From positions 1-60,934 of the forward strand of contig NZ_BCVE01000026.1 in the NCBI RefSeq assembly GCF_001591585.1: a stretch of 60,934 bases of DNA, written 5' to 3'. The notes below the pieces were generated by a model. The model was not told the origin of the DNA, ran no database searches, and saw only the letters and a program-made list of their open reading frames with translations. The stretch's first letter is position 1. Each line of letters opens with the position of its first letter. The position numbers and the translations under genes were made by a program. Source of the DNA: Niallia circulans NBRC 13626 (GTDB taxonomy: Bacteria > Bacillota > Bacilli > Bacillales > Cytobacillaceae). Shown here piece by piece: positions 1 to 6,972 of this stretch.

Positions 1-187
1 TATGACTGGATTCGCAAGCACTTTCGGTTCGTATTATTCGAACGTGGTGCGTACTATCCGGTTTATTGTCGATCATCGCGCGTCATATCATACGAAGCTA
101 TGTCGTTACGTAATCGAATCGTGCGTAATGAACAATTAATAATATATCATCACGCGTATGAAGTTGTCAACGGTTAATTTCGAAATT
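1..187. other. left-edge noncoding region with outward promoter
   Basis: No gene is visible. A near-consensus promoter on the minus strand fires toward position 1 (separate entry). Its leader holds two TTACG-type half-sites (around 108-130) resembling the operators at 1026-1346. A small inverted repeat, GTTCG/CGAAC with a 7-bp spacer, lies at 27-43 and has the layout of a tyrosine-recombinase core site, but nothing else supports that. If the molecule is circular, this region joins the 60784-60934 leader of the integrase gene. Confidence 0.5.
141..170 (-). promoter_or_regulatory. consensus promoter reading out of the left edge
   Basis: On the minus strand a perfect -35 TTGACA (165-170) is followed after 18 bp by TATATT (141-146). 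It lies downstream of the winged-helix gene at 188-1003 and has no gene in front of it in this window. On a circular map the next gene in its direction would be the integrase (start 60783), through a leader of about 300 nt. Confidence 0.6.
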
Positions 188-1003
188 TTATTCGTCAAAC
201 CATTCCGCAAATCTACCCGCCATGCTGTTCGCCTTTTCGCGTATCCTTTTCGAAGTCAAGGTCGCCTGCTTCCAACTCGCAAATAAGTAATCGTCCATGC
301 GTTTTACCTTGCGTTGTTTCGCTTTTAGTATCGTAGCATTCCACGCCTCAATGAACGGCGCTTCGTTATCTTCGATGACTACGGTCGGATCCACGCTTGC
401 TTTTGCTCGCAATAGAATTCCGTAATATTTATAAATGGACTCGGCGTTATGAAAATATTTCACGATTGCGTTATATATTCCGCTAGGCAGCACGTTTTTT
501 AATGCGTTTGGCTCCACCGCCGTATCTAATACGTAATTGCCTTTTAAAGGCTTAATAAAATTCGATGGTTCATTTCCGGAATTGCTTGCCTCCGCCTTAC
601 TCTCCGTTGGCTTGTCGCTGCCTGCCCGATTGGACACGCTCGACTGGACATGTTGCTCCGCACCATTATTTCGCTCGCCTCCCGCCGGCAATATCCGCAG
701 TATATTAGCGCCTTTGCCTCCGTTCACCTTCCGCGTTGTTGCAACCTTTTCGATGATTCCTAATTCCGCCAGCTTGTTAACGATGCGCCTTGCCGTCTTT
801 TCGCTGCGATCGATTAACTCGCTGATAGTTGACGCTTTTAAGTGGCACGCGCCTGCAAACTTAACGCAATAGCGAGCGATCATTTTCAGCGCCTTGCGGT
901 CCGTTTCGTTTAATTCGTATGTATGATTGCGTATATGTTCGTATACTGCTGCGTTTAATTGCGCGGTAGAATCGAACGTAGAATGTTCCGCTAAATAGTG
1001 CAT
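188..1003 (-). CDS. winged-helix replication/regulatory protein
   Basis: A 271-residue protein with a clear winged-helix domain around residues 45-95 (LKASTISELIDRSEKTARR), then a low-complexity linker and a helical C-terminal domain. Proteins of this layout are common on Bacillus plasmids and phages as replication initiators or DNA-binding regulators; which applies here cannot be told. I chose ATG 1003 because AAAGGAG precedes it. An upstream in-frame ATG at 1051 lacks a ribosome site and would overlap the promoter. The gene has its own perfect promoter with a palindromic operator in the spacer and a second operator in the leader, so it is almost certainly repressed by one of the two Cro-like proteins encoded divergently at 1127 and 1389. 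Two other initiator-like winged-helix genes lie at 28480 and 59165. Confidence 0.6.
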   Translation of the reverse strand: MHYLAEHSTFDSTAQLNAAVYEHIRNHTYELNETDRKALKMIARYCVKFAGACHLKASTISELIDRSEKTARRIVNKLAELGIIEKVATTRKVNGGKGANILRILPAGGERNNGAEQHVQSSVSNRAGSDKPTESKAEASNSGNEPSNFIKPLKGNYVLDTAVEPNALKNVLPSGIYNAIVKYFHNAESIYKYYGILLRAKASVDPTVVIEDNEAPFIEAWNATILKAKQRKVKRMDDYLFASWKQATLTSKRIREKANSMAGRFAEWFDE

Positions 1004-1025
1004 ACTGGTTTCTCCTTTCGTTAAA

Positions 1026-1039
1026 TACGTAATTACGTA
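1026..1039. promoter_or_regulatory. operator O1, palindrome TACGTAATTACGTA
   Basis: A perfect 14-bp palindrome in the leader of the winged-helix gene, between its -10 box and start codon. Two relatives sit at 1062-1075 and 1333-1346. Confidence 0.7.
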
Positions 1040-1054
1040 CAACTCATACATCTT

Positions 1055-1082
1055 ATTATAATACGTAATTGCGTAATGTCAA
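1055..1082 (-). promoter_or_regulatory. promoter of the winged-helix gene
   Basis: TTGACA (1077-1082), 16-bp spacer, TATAAT (1055-1060) on the minus strand. Operator O2 fills the spacer, so occupancy should block this promoter. Confidence 0.8.
1062..1075. promoter_or_regulatory. operator O2, TACGTAATTGCGTA
   Basis: One mismatch from the perfect palindrome. It lies in the spacer of the leftward promoter and overlaps the -35 of the rightward promoter, so one bound dimer could control both directions. Confidence 0.7.
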
Positions 1083-1097
1083 TAATTGTTTTATAAT
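1069..1097 (+). promoter_or_regulatory. promoter of the first Cro-like gene
   Basis: TTGCGT (1069-1074), 17-bp spacer, perfect TATAAT (1092-1097). It drives the gene at 1127. The -35 overlaps operator O2. Confidence 0.7.
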
Positions 1098-1126
1098 ATT
1101 AATAGTATTAGATGGGAGTGGTTTTG

Positions 1127-1333
1127 ATGGAAATATACGTTAAAGTTAAGGAGATTTTAGAAGAAAGAAATATTACACAATTACAATTAGCTGAGATGAC
1201 AGGAATACGACGAGCGGGGATTAATGAGATATGTCGCAATCAGACTAAAGCAATCAATCGTGACCATATTGTAAAAATCGCTGAAGCTCTAAACATAAAA
1301 GATTTGTCTGAAATTATTGAATTAAGGGGTTGA
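1127..1333 (+). CDS. Cro/CI-type HTH regulator (XRE), 68 aa
   Basis: A single-domain XRE helix-turn-helix: QLQLAEMTGIRRAGINEICR forms the turn-helix, with the usual helical end (DHIVKIAEALNIKDLSEII). It is the size of Cro or YozG-like repressors. ATG 1127 is preferred over ATG 1112 because GGGAGTGG lies just before it. It is divergent from the winged-helix gene and is followed by a second XRE gene with its own operator-bearing promoter. The likely job is DNA-binding repression at the TACGTAATTACGTA sites, as part of a small switch. The target assignment is inference. Confidence 0.8.
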   Translation: MEIYVKVKEILEERNITQLQLAEMTGIRRAGINEICRNQTKAINRDHIVKIAEALNIKDLSEIIELRG

Positions 1334-1358
1334 ACGCAATTACGTAATAGTGTACAAT
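1330..1358 (+). promoter_or_regulatory. promoter of second XRE gene with operator O3
   Basis: TTGAAC (1330-1335), 17-bp spacer, TACAAT (1353-1358). Operator O3 (1333-1346, AACGCAATTACGTA) occupies the spacer, the same architecture as the winged-helix promoter. Confidence 0.65.
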
Positions 1359-1388
1359 TAAGATATCAATTAATAGGAGGTTACGTTA

Positions 1389-1784
1389 ATGAAGTTATCC
1401 CTTTCAGATTCCCAACATGAAACTACAGAAGTATATGTAAGAACTAGTAGTGGAGATTTAAGTTTAATTGGAGAGACTAACCTAACCAATGTGCAAAAAA
1501 TTTATGATATGGTAGACGCGACACCTGAGGATAAACCTATTGTTAGAAATAAACATACTTTTAATATAGAATTACGTCTAAAAGATATATTAAAAGAGCG
1601 TAGAATTGAGCAACAGGACTTTGCTAGATTGACGGGTTTATCTACTCGTACGGTAAGTGAATTATGCACTGGAAAAATGAAAAGGTATCCTAAGGACGCG
1701 TTGGAAAAAATAATTACTGAGCTAAAAATAACAGACATGAATCTTCTATTTAATATAACCACAAAAGAAGCCTCTTCCAACTAA
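1389..1784 (+). CDS. XRE-family regulator with N-terminal extension, 131 aa
   Basis: The C-terminal half (about residues 62-125) is an XRE helix-turn-helix (LKDILKERRIEQQDFARL, then STRTVSELCTGKMKR). The first 60 residues are a short beta-rich domain I do not recognise (EVYVRTSSGDLSLIGETN), possibly for oligomerisation or ligand sensing. The HTH resembles that of its 68-residue neighbour, so the two may compete for the same operators. AGGAGG lies 8 bases before the ATG. A hairpin with a T-run follows the stop codon. The gene is noticeably AT-richer than the minus-strand genes around it. Confidence 0.75.
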   Translation: MKLSLSDSQHETTEVYVRTSSGDLSLIGETNLTNVQKIYDMVDATPEDKPIVRNKHTFNIELRLKDILKERRIEQQDFARLTGLSTRTVSELCTGKMKRYPKDALEKIITELKITDMNLLFNITTKEASSN

Positions 1785-1798
1785 GGATGGGGCTTTTA
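1768..1798 (+). terminator. rho-independent terminator after XRE gene
   Basis: An imperfect hairpin with AAGCC/GGCTT and TCC/GGA stem segments, followed by TTTT. It overlaps the last codons of the XRE gene and separates it from the convergent YolD-like gene. Confidence 0.55.
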
Positions 1799-1806
1799 CA
1801 CTAACA

Positions 1807-2151
1807 TTAAATATCTAACACTTTAACGCCAATCACGTCCGACATATAAACCCGATCTAGCGATTCGTATTTGTCGAGCAACTTTATGCGGAAGTTCTTG
1901 CCGACGGCATCTACGTAATGAACGCGACCAACCGCAACGGAAACATAACCGTCATGCCAAGACGTAAACTCGACCGGATAGTTATATTCCATTGCGTATT
2001 CAATTAACGAATCAAATTCCGCTTGCTGATATTCGTCAATGATCGGCTTATCTGTGCGGTACTCTTCCTCGTATATTGCGTCGCGTAATTCTTCGATTAG
2101 TTCCGGTAGCATTATCGAAGTCCATTTCTTTGTTCCTCGGTCTTTAATCAC
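1807..2151 (-). CDS. YolD-like protein
   Basis: About 114 residues matching the YolD-like family of Bacillus: an N-terminal KKWTSIMLPELIEELRD followed by a small beta domain (VEFTSWHDGYVSVAVGRV). YolD proteins are usually found with Y-family polymerases of the UvrX/ImuB type and have been linked to UV mutagenesis or DNA damage; no such polymerase is in this window. I chose the GTG start at 2151 because GGAGG lies 8 bases upstream inside the preceding gene. Longer starts (2181, 2208) lack a ribosome site. It overlaps the 54-residue gene upstream by 8 nt, so the two are probably translationally coupled. Confidence 0.65.
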   Translation of the reverse strand: MIKDRGTKKWTSIMLPELIEELRDAIYEEEYRTDKPIIDEYQQAEFDSLIEYAMEYNYPVEFTSWHDGYVSVAVGRVHYVDAVGKNFRIKLLDKYESLDRVYMSDVIGVKVLDI

Positions 2152-2308
2152 GCCTAACACCTCCGAAGGCTTTTTCGTCATTATAACCGAACGTAAGTTC
2201 GCAGTCAAGGCGTCCGTGATTCACTTCGTAATAATAAATCATCTGCGCCACGTCTTCAGGCGTGAGCCCACGTTCTTCTAATATCGCAATGAATTCCGAC
2301 CAAGTCAT
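2144..2308 (-). CDS. small conserved-looking phage protein, 54 aa
   Basis: A short ORF starting MTWSEFIAILEERGLTPEDV with GGGGAGGTG ahead of the ATG. It begins just after the stop of the large ATPase and overlaps the YolD-like gene by 8 nt. The sequence is helical at the start and aromatic in the middle. No family is recognised. Confidence 0.6.
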   Translation of the reverse strand: MTWSEFIAILEERGLTPEDVAQMIYYYEVNHGRLDCELTFGYNDEKAFGGVRRD

Positions 2309-2310
2309 CG

Positions 2311-4929
2311 TTACACCTCCCCGCTTGCTAGTAGTTTTTCAACCGTTTGCCAATGGCGCCCATACATTCGCGAATGCCTTTTCGTTAAGAATGAATTATC
2401 GTATTGCTGCACACGTTGACTTGCCGGCGGTAACGCACGCATTAAGAACGCATTTTGCCTTCGACCTCCAAACCGTGCCAACACAATCGCATCGTACGCT
2501 TCGATTCGCAACGCTAAGTCAACGTCGAATGTCGGTTTCAATTGCGCTTCCAGCCGTTCGAACACCTTACGATTGTCATTGGCGAATAAGAACCAGTTAA
2601 TGCCGCCGCTGATTAAATCGTCGTCTAGGCCGTATCGCAATAAATCGAAATGATGAAATGCGAATATGCCAGCGAGTCGCCACTTCGGTCCTTCGAGCAC
2701 GATACGTTGCATTAGCGCTTTAAGCCCTGGCGTTAGGAATTGATGCGGTTCGTTAAATACGATGAATGCGCCGCCGTCGTTCGGATCCATTAATAGCTTC
2801 GTCATGAATATTTTTAGCGTAATCCAATGAATCAATGTTTTCGCCGACAATGCGCCTAGTTTCCGATTCGGCACGCGTAATATAACGACCTTGCCCTCGC
2901 GTATCCAATTTGCGAAATCAATATCCGCCGATGCTGGTTGCGCAAAAATACGGAACAACATATCGTCGCCAAGCATTTCGTCGAGCCGGTTGAGTATCGC
3001 GCTTGCTTTGCCGTCGATCGCCTTTTGACCGTCGCGTATTAACTTCGGATTGCCCTTTGCATCTACGCCCCATTCTGACGTGTATTTCTCGATGAATTCC
3101 GCAGTCCTTACGTTACCTTGTTGCCGTAGTTCATTCGCCTTTTCTGCACGATATCCCTCGTCTTCGAGCAATCGTTTAATCGCAAATAATGAGCCGCCAC
3201 TTGCCTTCGCAAATTCTCGCAAGATTGCACGCGATTGCCCCATCGATTCCATGTCGCCAAAGAAGTCGATTAGTTCCTGCGCAAAACGATTCGCACCATT
3301 TGCGCCAAGCTGCTCGACTATTTCCGTAAGGTCCATCGGCACGGGGTATTCTGCGTCTGACAAATCGATATCAATTATGCGATCAGGCGGTAACGAATCC
3401 CGCACTCCGTCCGCAAATCCGCGTTCTCCGTCTTCCATTATTGCGTCGATAACAAACGAAGCTATGTCGTGCTGCAATGCGCCTTCAATGACGACATTTT
3501 TCGCTAATGTATCTTTACCCATTCGAGGCGCTCCGACTAACCCGTAACTGCGGAATGTTTCGTCGAGGTTGTTCGTCGGCAATCCAATCGGATACTGGAT
3601 GCCCCGCACTTCGCTATGTCCGACGAGTATGCCGTTTATTTTACGGCGGTTTACAGGCAAATCAGCGCCTTTTCGCGTTATGTTACATTCGCCTATACTA
3701 ATGCGGATTCCTTCTATTTCGACATATTTTTGCGCTGGTTTATGTAGCATCACTTTTGGCAGGTCCGTTTCTACTCGGCGATTTGTTGCGAGTTCTTCTT
3801 CGTAACGTTGTTGCACGATTGCAGTCGGCATTTGTAGCGCTACTTTCGCCAGTTCATCGCATGATAGCAACGAAACGTCCCCGTCGGCTCTTGTTCGCGC
3901 GGAAAGATGCAGCGTATTTAATTCGTCGAGTATTTCTTGCTTACGCGCTTTCATGCGAACCTTAAACGGAACCAATTCGTTATTGCCCGCTAATTCCCCA
4001 AACGCGCTACTTATCGTATTCGCTACGAGCTGACCGCGTAGAATTTCTTTCGTGCTAGCAACAACGCGAACGTGCGATTTCCAAACCGCTTGGTTTATTT
4101 TATCGGCAGACTTGGCACTTAATTTATTCGCCTGGATTTCTTCGATCAATGCGTCGGGCTTATCAATTGCCTTGCGCTTTTCAAAGCCGCCAGCACTTTT
4201 AAAGAATACGTTACTGATTGCGTGTAGTGTGTCGTTTACAATATCGTATATTTCGTTTAACATCGTAGCGAGCGCCTTACCTAGCGTTTTATACGCCTTG
4301 TCTGCCGTTAGTTTAGCACGTTGTGGTACTTTGCCCTTCGTTAACTTTTCATGCGCATATGAGGCGTTCTGTGACCACTTACGACGGTCTAGCGTTTCGG
4401 AACAAACGGACAGCCTTGCGTAATCTCCGTCTTCCGCAATATCATCGAGCGCGGTTAAAATTGAAGCGACCGGCGAAGTCTGTTCGGCTGCATTCGTTTG
4501 TAGAGCAAATATGTCATGGCGGGCAAGGCGCAGTTCATTCAGCGTTACTTCGTTCCCCGCCGGCACAACAAGCGCTGATTTGTCCGCAACTTCGACCGTT
4601 ACATGCATAAAGTTTTCGACTATCTCGCGAAACTTCTTCGCCCATATTTGCGACGTACTGACGTAATACTCAACCGACTTCACGCCGGCAACCTGGCGAA
4701 ACACTACGTCAAACCAAATCGTATCTTTCTCGCGCATCGTAAATCGAAATCCTTCGCGTGTTAAGCGCGTTGGCATGCGATCATATATTTCGTACATTTT
4801 ATGCAACACTCGCCACATCTTTGCGTTTTGATTATTCGTTACATTGCTGTGTGGCGTGATTCGGTACGTTATCATTTCGTTGCGTTGATAAGCGAAGAAC
4901 TCGCGCAAGCTCATGCGTTGAGTAGCCAT
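2311..4929 (-). CDS. HerA/VirD4/VirB4-type ATPase (conjugation-like DNA pump)
   Basis: A protein of about 872 residues with a P-loop near residue 500 (GAPRMGKDT, where the usual S/T after GK is D-T) and a Walker B-like segment about 230 residues later (AFIVFNEPHQFL). The N-terminal half is long and helical with no clear enzyme motif. The fold type matches the FtsK/HerA superfamily ATPases used as coupling proteins or VirB4-like motors in conjugation, and it sits directly after two pilin-like membrane proteins. I chose ATG 4929 because of AGGCGGTG upstream; ATG 4914, overlapping the previous stop as ATGA, is the alternative. No relaxase or other type IV secretion part is visible, so it may serve segregation, a pilus-like structure or DNA transfer. 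Confidence 0.6.
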   Translation of the reverse strand: MATQRMSLREFFAYQRNEMITYRITPHSNVTNNQNAKMWRVLHKMYEIYDRMPTRLTREGFRFTMREKDTIWFDVVFRQVAGVKSVEYYVSTSQIWAKKFREIVENFMHVTVEVADKSALVVPAGNEVTLNELRLARHDIFALQTNAAEQTSPVASILTALDDIAEDGDYARLSVCSETLDRRKWSQNASYAHEKLTKGKVPQRAKLTADKAYKTLGKALATMLNEIYDIVNDTLHAISNVFFKSAGGFEKRKAIDKPDALIEEIQANKLSAKSADKINQAVWKSHVRVVASTKEILRGQLVANTISSAFGELAGNNELVPFKVRMKARKQEILDELNTLHLSARTRADGDVSLLSCDELAKVALQMPTAIVQQRYEEELATNRRVETDLPKVMLHKPAQKYVEIEGIRISIGECNITRKGADLPVNRRKINGILVGHSEVRGIQYPIGLPTNNLDETFRSYGLVGAPRMGKDTLAKNVVIEGALQHDIASFVIDAIMEDGERGFADGVRDSLPPDRIIDIDLSDAEYPVPMDLTEIVEQLGANGANRFAQELIDFFGDMESMGQSRAILREFAKASGGSLFAIKRLLEDEGYRAEKANELRQQGNVRTAEFIEKYTSEWGVDAKGNPKLIRDGQKAIDGKASAILNRLDEMLGDDMLFRIFAQPASADIDFANWIREGKVVILRVPNRKLGALSAKTLIHWITLKIFMTKLLMDPNDGGAFIVFNEPHQFLTPGLKALMQRIVLEGPKWRLAGIFAFHHFDLLRYGLDDDLISGGINWFLFANDNRKVFERLEAQLKPTFDVDLALRIEAYDAIVLARFGGRRQNAFLMRALPPASQRVQQYDNSFLTKRHSRMYGRHWQTVEKLLASGEV

Positions 4930-5144
4930 ATAATCGCACCGCCTACGCCGACCGCCATTCGCCCAAGCCATTTCGGAACATCGCCCGTTATCATTATCAT
5001 AACGCCACAAACTAATACGACCCCTGCGCCTATTTCCGGCATAGTTGCCGTTAGGATTTCCGTTAAATGATTTGCGCCTTCTACTAACGCCTCGCCAATC
5101 GGTTTTAGTACAACCTTTTCGCTAAAATCTTCGAACCATCGCAT
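4911..5144 (-). CDS. small two-TM membrane protein, 77 aa
   Basis: An amphipathic N-terminus is followed by two hydrophobic helices (about residues 38-54 and 60-76) joined by a short polar turn, GDVPKW. Size and layout resemble VirB2/VirB3-type subunits or holins. It is placed between the second pilin-like gene and the ATPase. Its end overlaps the start of the ATPase gene, which suggests coupled translation and a common complex. No family can be named with confidence. Confidence 0.6.
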   Translation of the reverse strand: MRWFEDFSEKVVLKPIGEALVEGANHLTEILTATMPEIGAGVVLVCGVMIMITGDVPKWLGRMAVGVGGAIIWLLNA

Positions 5145-5164
5145 TTCGTCCGCCTCCTTCGTAT

Positions 5165-5515
5165 TTACAACGCTTTAAGAAAATTACGCATATCAATCGC
5201 ATGCCTGGCGAGTATATAGCCGGCTGCCCCGCCGATTAACAATTCGAGTGCCTTCGTGCGGTGTCCGAACATCCACGACACGCCAGCGAATATAAATACG
5301 CCAACAACGATCCAGTCAACCGTATTCATAATTGCCGACCATATATTGCCGAACGTTGCGTCTGCCGTCGCTGCAAGCGCATGTCTTGGCGCCATAACTG
5401 CGAATAGTTTTCCGCCTAGCGCAATTACTTTATAAACGTTGGTGCCTTCGCTTCCTTTCAGTTCCGCCGGGCGCATAAACTCGCCAATAGTCCCGACCGT
5501 TTGTAACTTTCGCAT
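5165..5515 (-). CDS. pilin-like (TrbC/VirB2-type) membrane protein
   Basis: About 116 residues. A basic leader runs to an Ala-rich site (ALAATADA, about residues 46-53) that looks like a signal-peptidase cleavage region. Two hydrophobic helices follow (about 65-83 and 88-106) around a short polar turn, GHRTK. Long leader, AxA site and helical hairpin are the features of TrbC/VirB2 pilins. ATG 5515 is chosen because GGAGGCG precedes it. A perfect TATAAT at 5564-5569 (minus strand) may be its promoter, although no good -35 is seen. With the 77-residue protein and the ATPase it forms a three-gene membrane cassette. Confidence 0.5.
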   Translation of the reverse strand: MRKLQTVGTIGEFMRPAELKGSEGTNVYKVIALGGKLFAVMAPRHALAATADATFGNIWSAIMNTVDWIVVGVFIFAGVSWMFGHRTKALELLIGGAAGYILARHAIDMRNFLKAL

Positions 5516-5591
5516 TTTTCTTCGCCTCCATGAATACGTACGCGACTTAACGTACATACTATCATTATAACTAGCCGAAGGAGTGAGTCGC

Positions 5592-5657
5592 ATGAATTTT
5601 CTTATAGGCGCTGGCATTGGCGCATTAGTTGGATTGTTTACGTTGATTTTCGGCTGA
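5592..5657 (+). CDS. 21-residue hydrophobic peptide on the opposite strand
   Basis: A plus-strand ORF encoding MNFLIGAGIGALVGL and a short hydrophobic end. AAGGAG lies 8 bases before the ATG, an excellent ribosome site. It lies between the ParR-like gene and the pilin-like gene, antisense to the leader of the minus-strand operon. Its composition is that of a single membrane helix, like type I toxin peptides of Firmicutes, but it is shorter than the known families I can recall. Function unknown. Confidence 0.45.
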   Translation: MNFLIGAGIGALVGLFTLIFG

Positions 5658-5664
5658 TTTACCG

Positions 5665-5883
5665 TTAGATAAGACCGTGCAGCATATCGATATTAACACC
5701 GCCGTCCTCCACATCATCCGTCTGCTGCTCGTTACTTATATGACCGCCTTCCATGTCGCGTTGAATTAACGACTTTATATACGCCGAGTAGTTCGAATAT
5801 TGTAAAGTGTGTTCGTATAACTTGCGTTGGTACGGGTCGTTAATATTAAACGAGACGGGGCGGTTTTTAATTTGTTTTGGCAT
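5665..5883 (-). CDS. ParR-like small partner of the actin
   Basis: 72 residues with a basic start (MPKQIKNRPVSFNINDPYQR) and a helical segment (LYEHTLQYSNYSAYIKSLI), then an acidic tail. This resembles the ribbon-helix-helix adaptors encoded just after ParM/AlfA/Alp7A actins. It starts inside the last codons of the actin gene (17-nt overlap). The expected role is binding the two 22-bp repeats upstream of the actin and linking the DNA to the filament. The assignment rests on context more than on sequence. Confidence 0.6.
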   Translation of the reverse strand: MPKQIKNRPVSFNINDPYQRKLYEHTLQYSNYSAYIKSLIQRDMEGGHISNEQQTDDVEDGGVNIDMLHGLI

Positions 5884-6691
5884 ATACAGCGCTCCCTATT
5901 GCGTATGAGCCAACCGCATTAGCAAATATCGCGTCGAGCCTTTCGCCCTTAAACATCGGCGTTATTTTTCTAGCGTTCGGATAATACGCTTGTAATATTG
6001 GCGTAAGAACTGTTGCCGCTCCACCCACTACGTAAATTAAATCGCCAGGATTCCATTTCTTCGAAGTTTGCGTCACAACTCCGCGCACTAATTCGTTAGG
6101 GTCGGCGTTTTTAACCGTGTTCAGTCCGAACGGCAACGTAAAGGAATCGCGGTCGATGAATCGCTTATTATTAAACGTTGCGCAATTTACCGTGCCACCG
6201 CCGACATCAATCACGCGCACAATGCCCGCTCTAGGTTCCGCTAAGAAAGCCGCTCCGCCTTCCGCCGCAATTACTACGTCGTTAATGCGAAAAGTCCGCT
6301 CGATATTATTCACCGCGATTTTGTGCTCGCCGATTAACATTGTCCGAATCGCTGCTTTTTCCGCATCGTCGTGTTTGCTTATCGGTTGATTTACGACGAG
6401 ATTATATACGTTCGATGCGCCGAGTCTATGTAACGCAATTAACACGCGCAACTTTGCGTCTACGTGCGCTTTACTTTCGCCCATGATTGCACCACCGTAT
6501 TCGGATTCATAAAGCGCTAGTGTGCCAGCGAATCCTTTGCGTCCTTCATATTCGTAGATAATGTCGTCCTTGCCGTGCTTCTCCTTAATATTGCGCTCGC
6601 GGTATTCACCTATTGCGGACGGAAATCGATCCACTCCGTAAGCACTTACCGTTTTAACATCGCTATTTCCTGCGTCTACTGATACTATCAT
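5867..6691 (-). CDS. parM: ParM/StbA-type actin-like ATPase
   Basis: 274 residues with the actin-fold signature: phosphate 1 DAGNSDVK at residue 6, phosphate 2 DVGGGTVN at 162, adenosine motif YVVGGAATV at 220. Members polymerise to push apart plasmid copies during division. It is shorter than R1 ParM (about 320). The gene is preceded by its own promoter and by two 22-bp repeats in the leader, and followed by an overlapping adaptor gene: the order promoter, centromere, actin, adaptor of type II partition loci. Presence in a phage genome argues for a plasmid-like prophage. Confidence 0.85.
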   Translation of the reverse strand: MIVSVDAGNSDVKTVSAYGVDRFPSAIGEYRERNIKEKHGKDDIIYEYEGRKGFAGTLALYESEYGGAIMGESKAHVDAKLRVLIALHRLGASNVYNLVVNQPISKHDDAEKAAIRTMLIGEHKIAVNNIERTFRINDVVIAAEGGAAFLAEPRAGIVRVIDVGGGTVNCATFNNKRFIDRDSFTLPFGLNTVKNADPNELVRGVVTQTSKKWNPGDLIYVVGGAATVLTPILQAYYPNARKITPMFKGERLDAIFANAVGSYAIGSAVYAKTN

Positions 6692-6716
6692 TTCGTTTCA
6701 CCTCGCGTTAAAGTAC

Positions 6717-6770
6717 GGTTGATATCTAGTTGATAACCGATCGTTTTCGGTTGATACGTAGATGATAACC
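6717..6770. repeat. two 22-bp centromere-like repeats (parC candidate)
   Basis: Two copies, 6717-6738 and 6749-6770, each GGTTGATA, a 6-bp core containing TAG, then TGATAACC (T/A at the first core junction). They start 32 bp apart, about three helical turns, on the same face. They lie between the promoter and the start codon of the actin gene, where adaptor binding would both mark the DNA and repress transcription. Confidence 0.65.
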
Positions 6771-6783
6771 ACCGCCTACTTTA

Positions 6784-6813
6784 AATATACGTGAATTCAC
6801 GTACTCTATGCAA
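6784..6813 (-). promoter_or_regulatory. promoter of the partition operon with palindrome
   Basis: TTGCAT (6808-6813), 18-bp spacer, TATATT (6784-6789) on the minus strand. The spacer carries the perfect palindrome TACGTGAATTCACGTA (6788-6803), close in sequence to the TACGTAATTACGTA operators near 1 kb but with one extra base pair per arm. Confidence 0.6.
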
Positions 6814-6842
6814 GTCCTAGTAAAAATATTCGCAAAATAAAC

Positions 6843-6878
6843 AAAAAAAACGCCGTCTATCTTTCGAGGTAGACGGCG
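6843..6878 (-). terminator. rho-independent terminator
   Basis: A strong hairpin, CGCCGTCTA paired with TAGACGGCG, followed on the minus strand by eight Ts. It ends transcription coming from the 7-kb genes before the partition promoter. Confidence 0.85.
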
Positions 6879-6972
6879 CGTAGTTCTCCTACGGACGCTT
6901 TATCGCGTTGCACTTACGCTAAAGCATATGCGGGCGCAGGCGAATTAATGCAAGTACCGGCGGATATTTTTA
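6879..6972 (-). ncRNA. possible structured RNA ahead of the terminator
   Basis: On the minus strand, after the zinc-ribbon gene, complementary blocks are seen: TTGCA/TGCAA enclosing about 35 nt, then CGTAG-GAGAA-CTACG, then the terminator stem. This may be only the 3' untranslated region of the operon or a small RNA. No known family is recognised. Confidence 0.3.

Noticed and set aside
27-43. attP core near the left edge
   Set aside because: The GTTCG/CGAAC repeat with a 7-bp spacer is short, and no second copy or arm sites are visible; kept only as a note in the region entry.
1502-1780. 92-residue ORF opposite the second XRE gene
   Set aside because: Wholly antisense to a clear HTH gene with a strong ribosome site; no independent signals.
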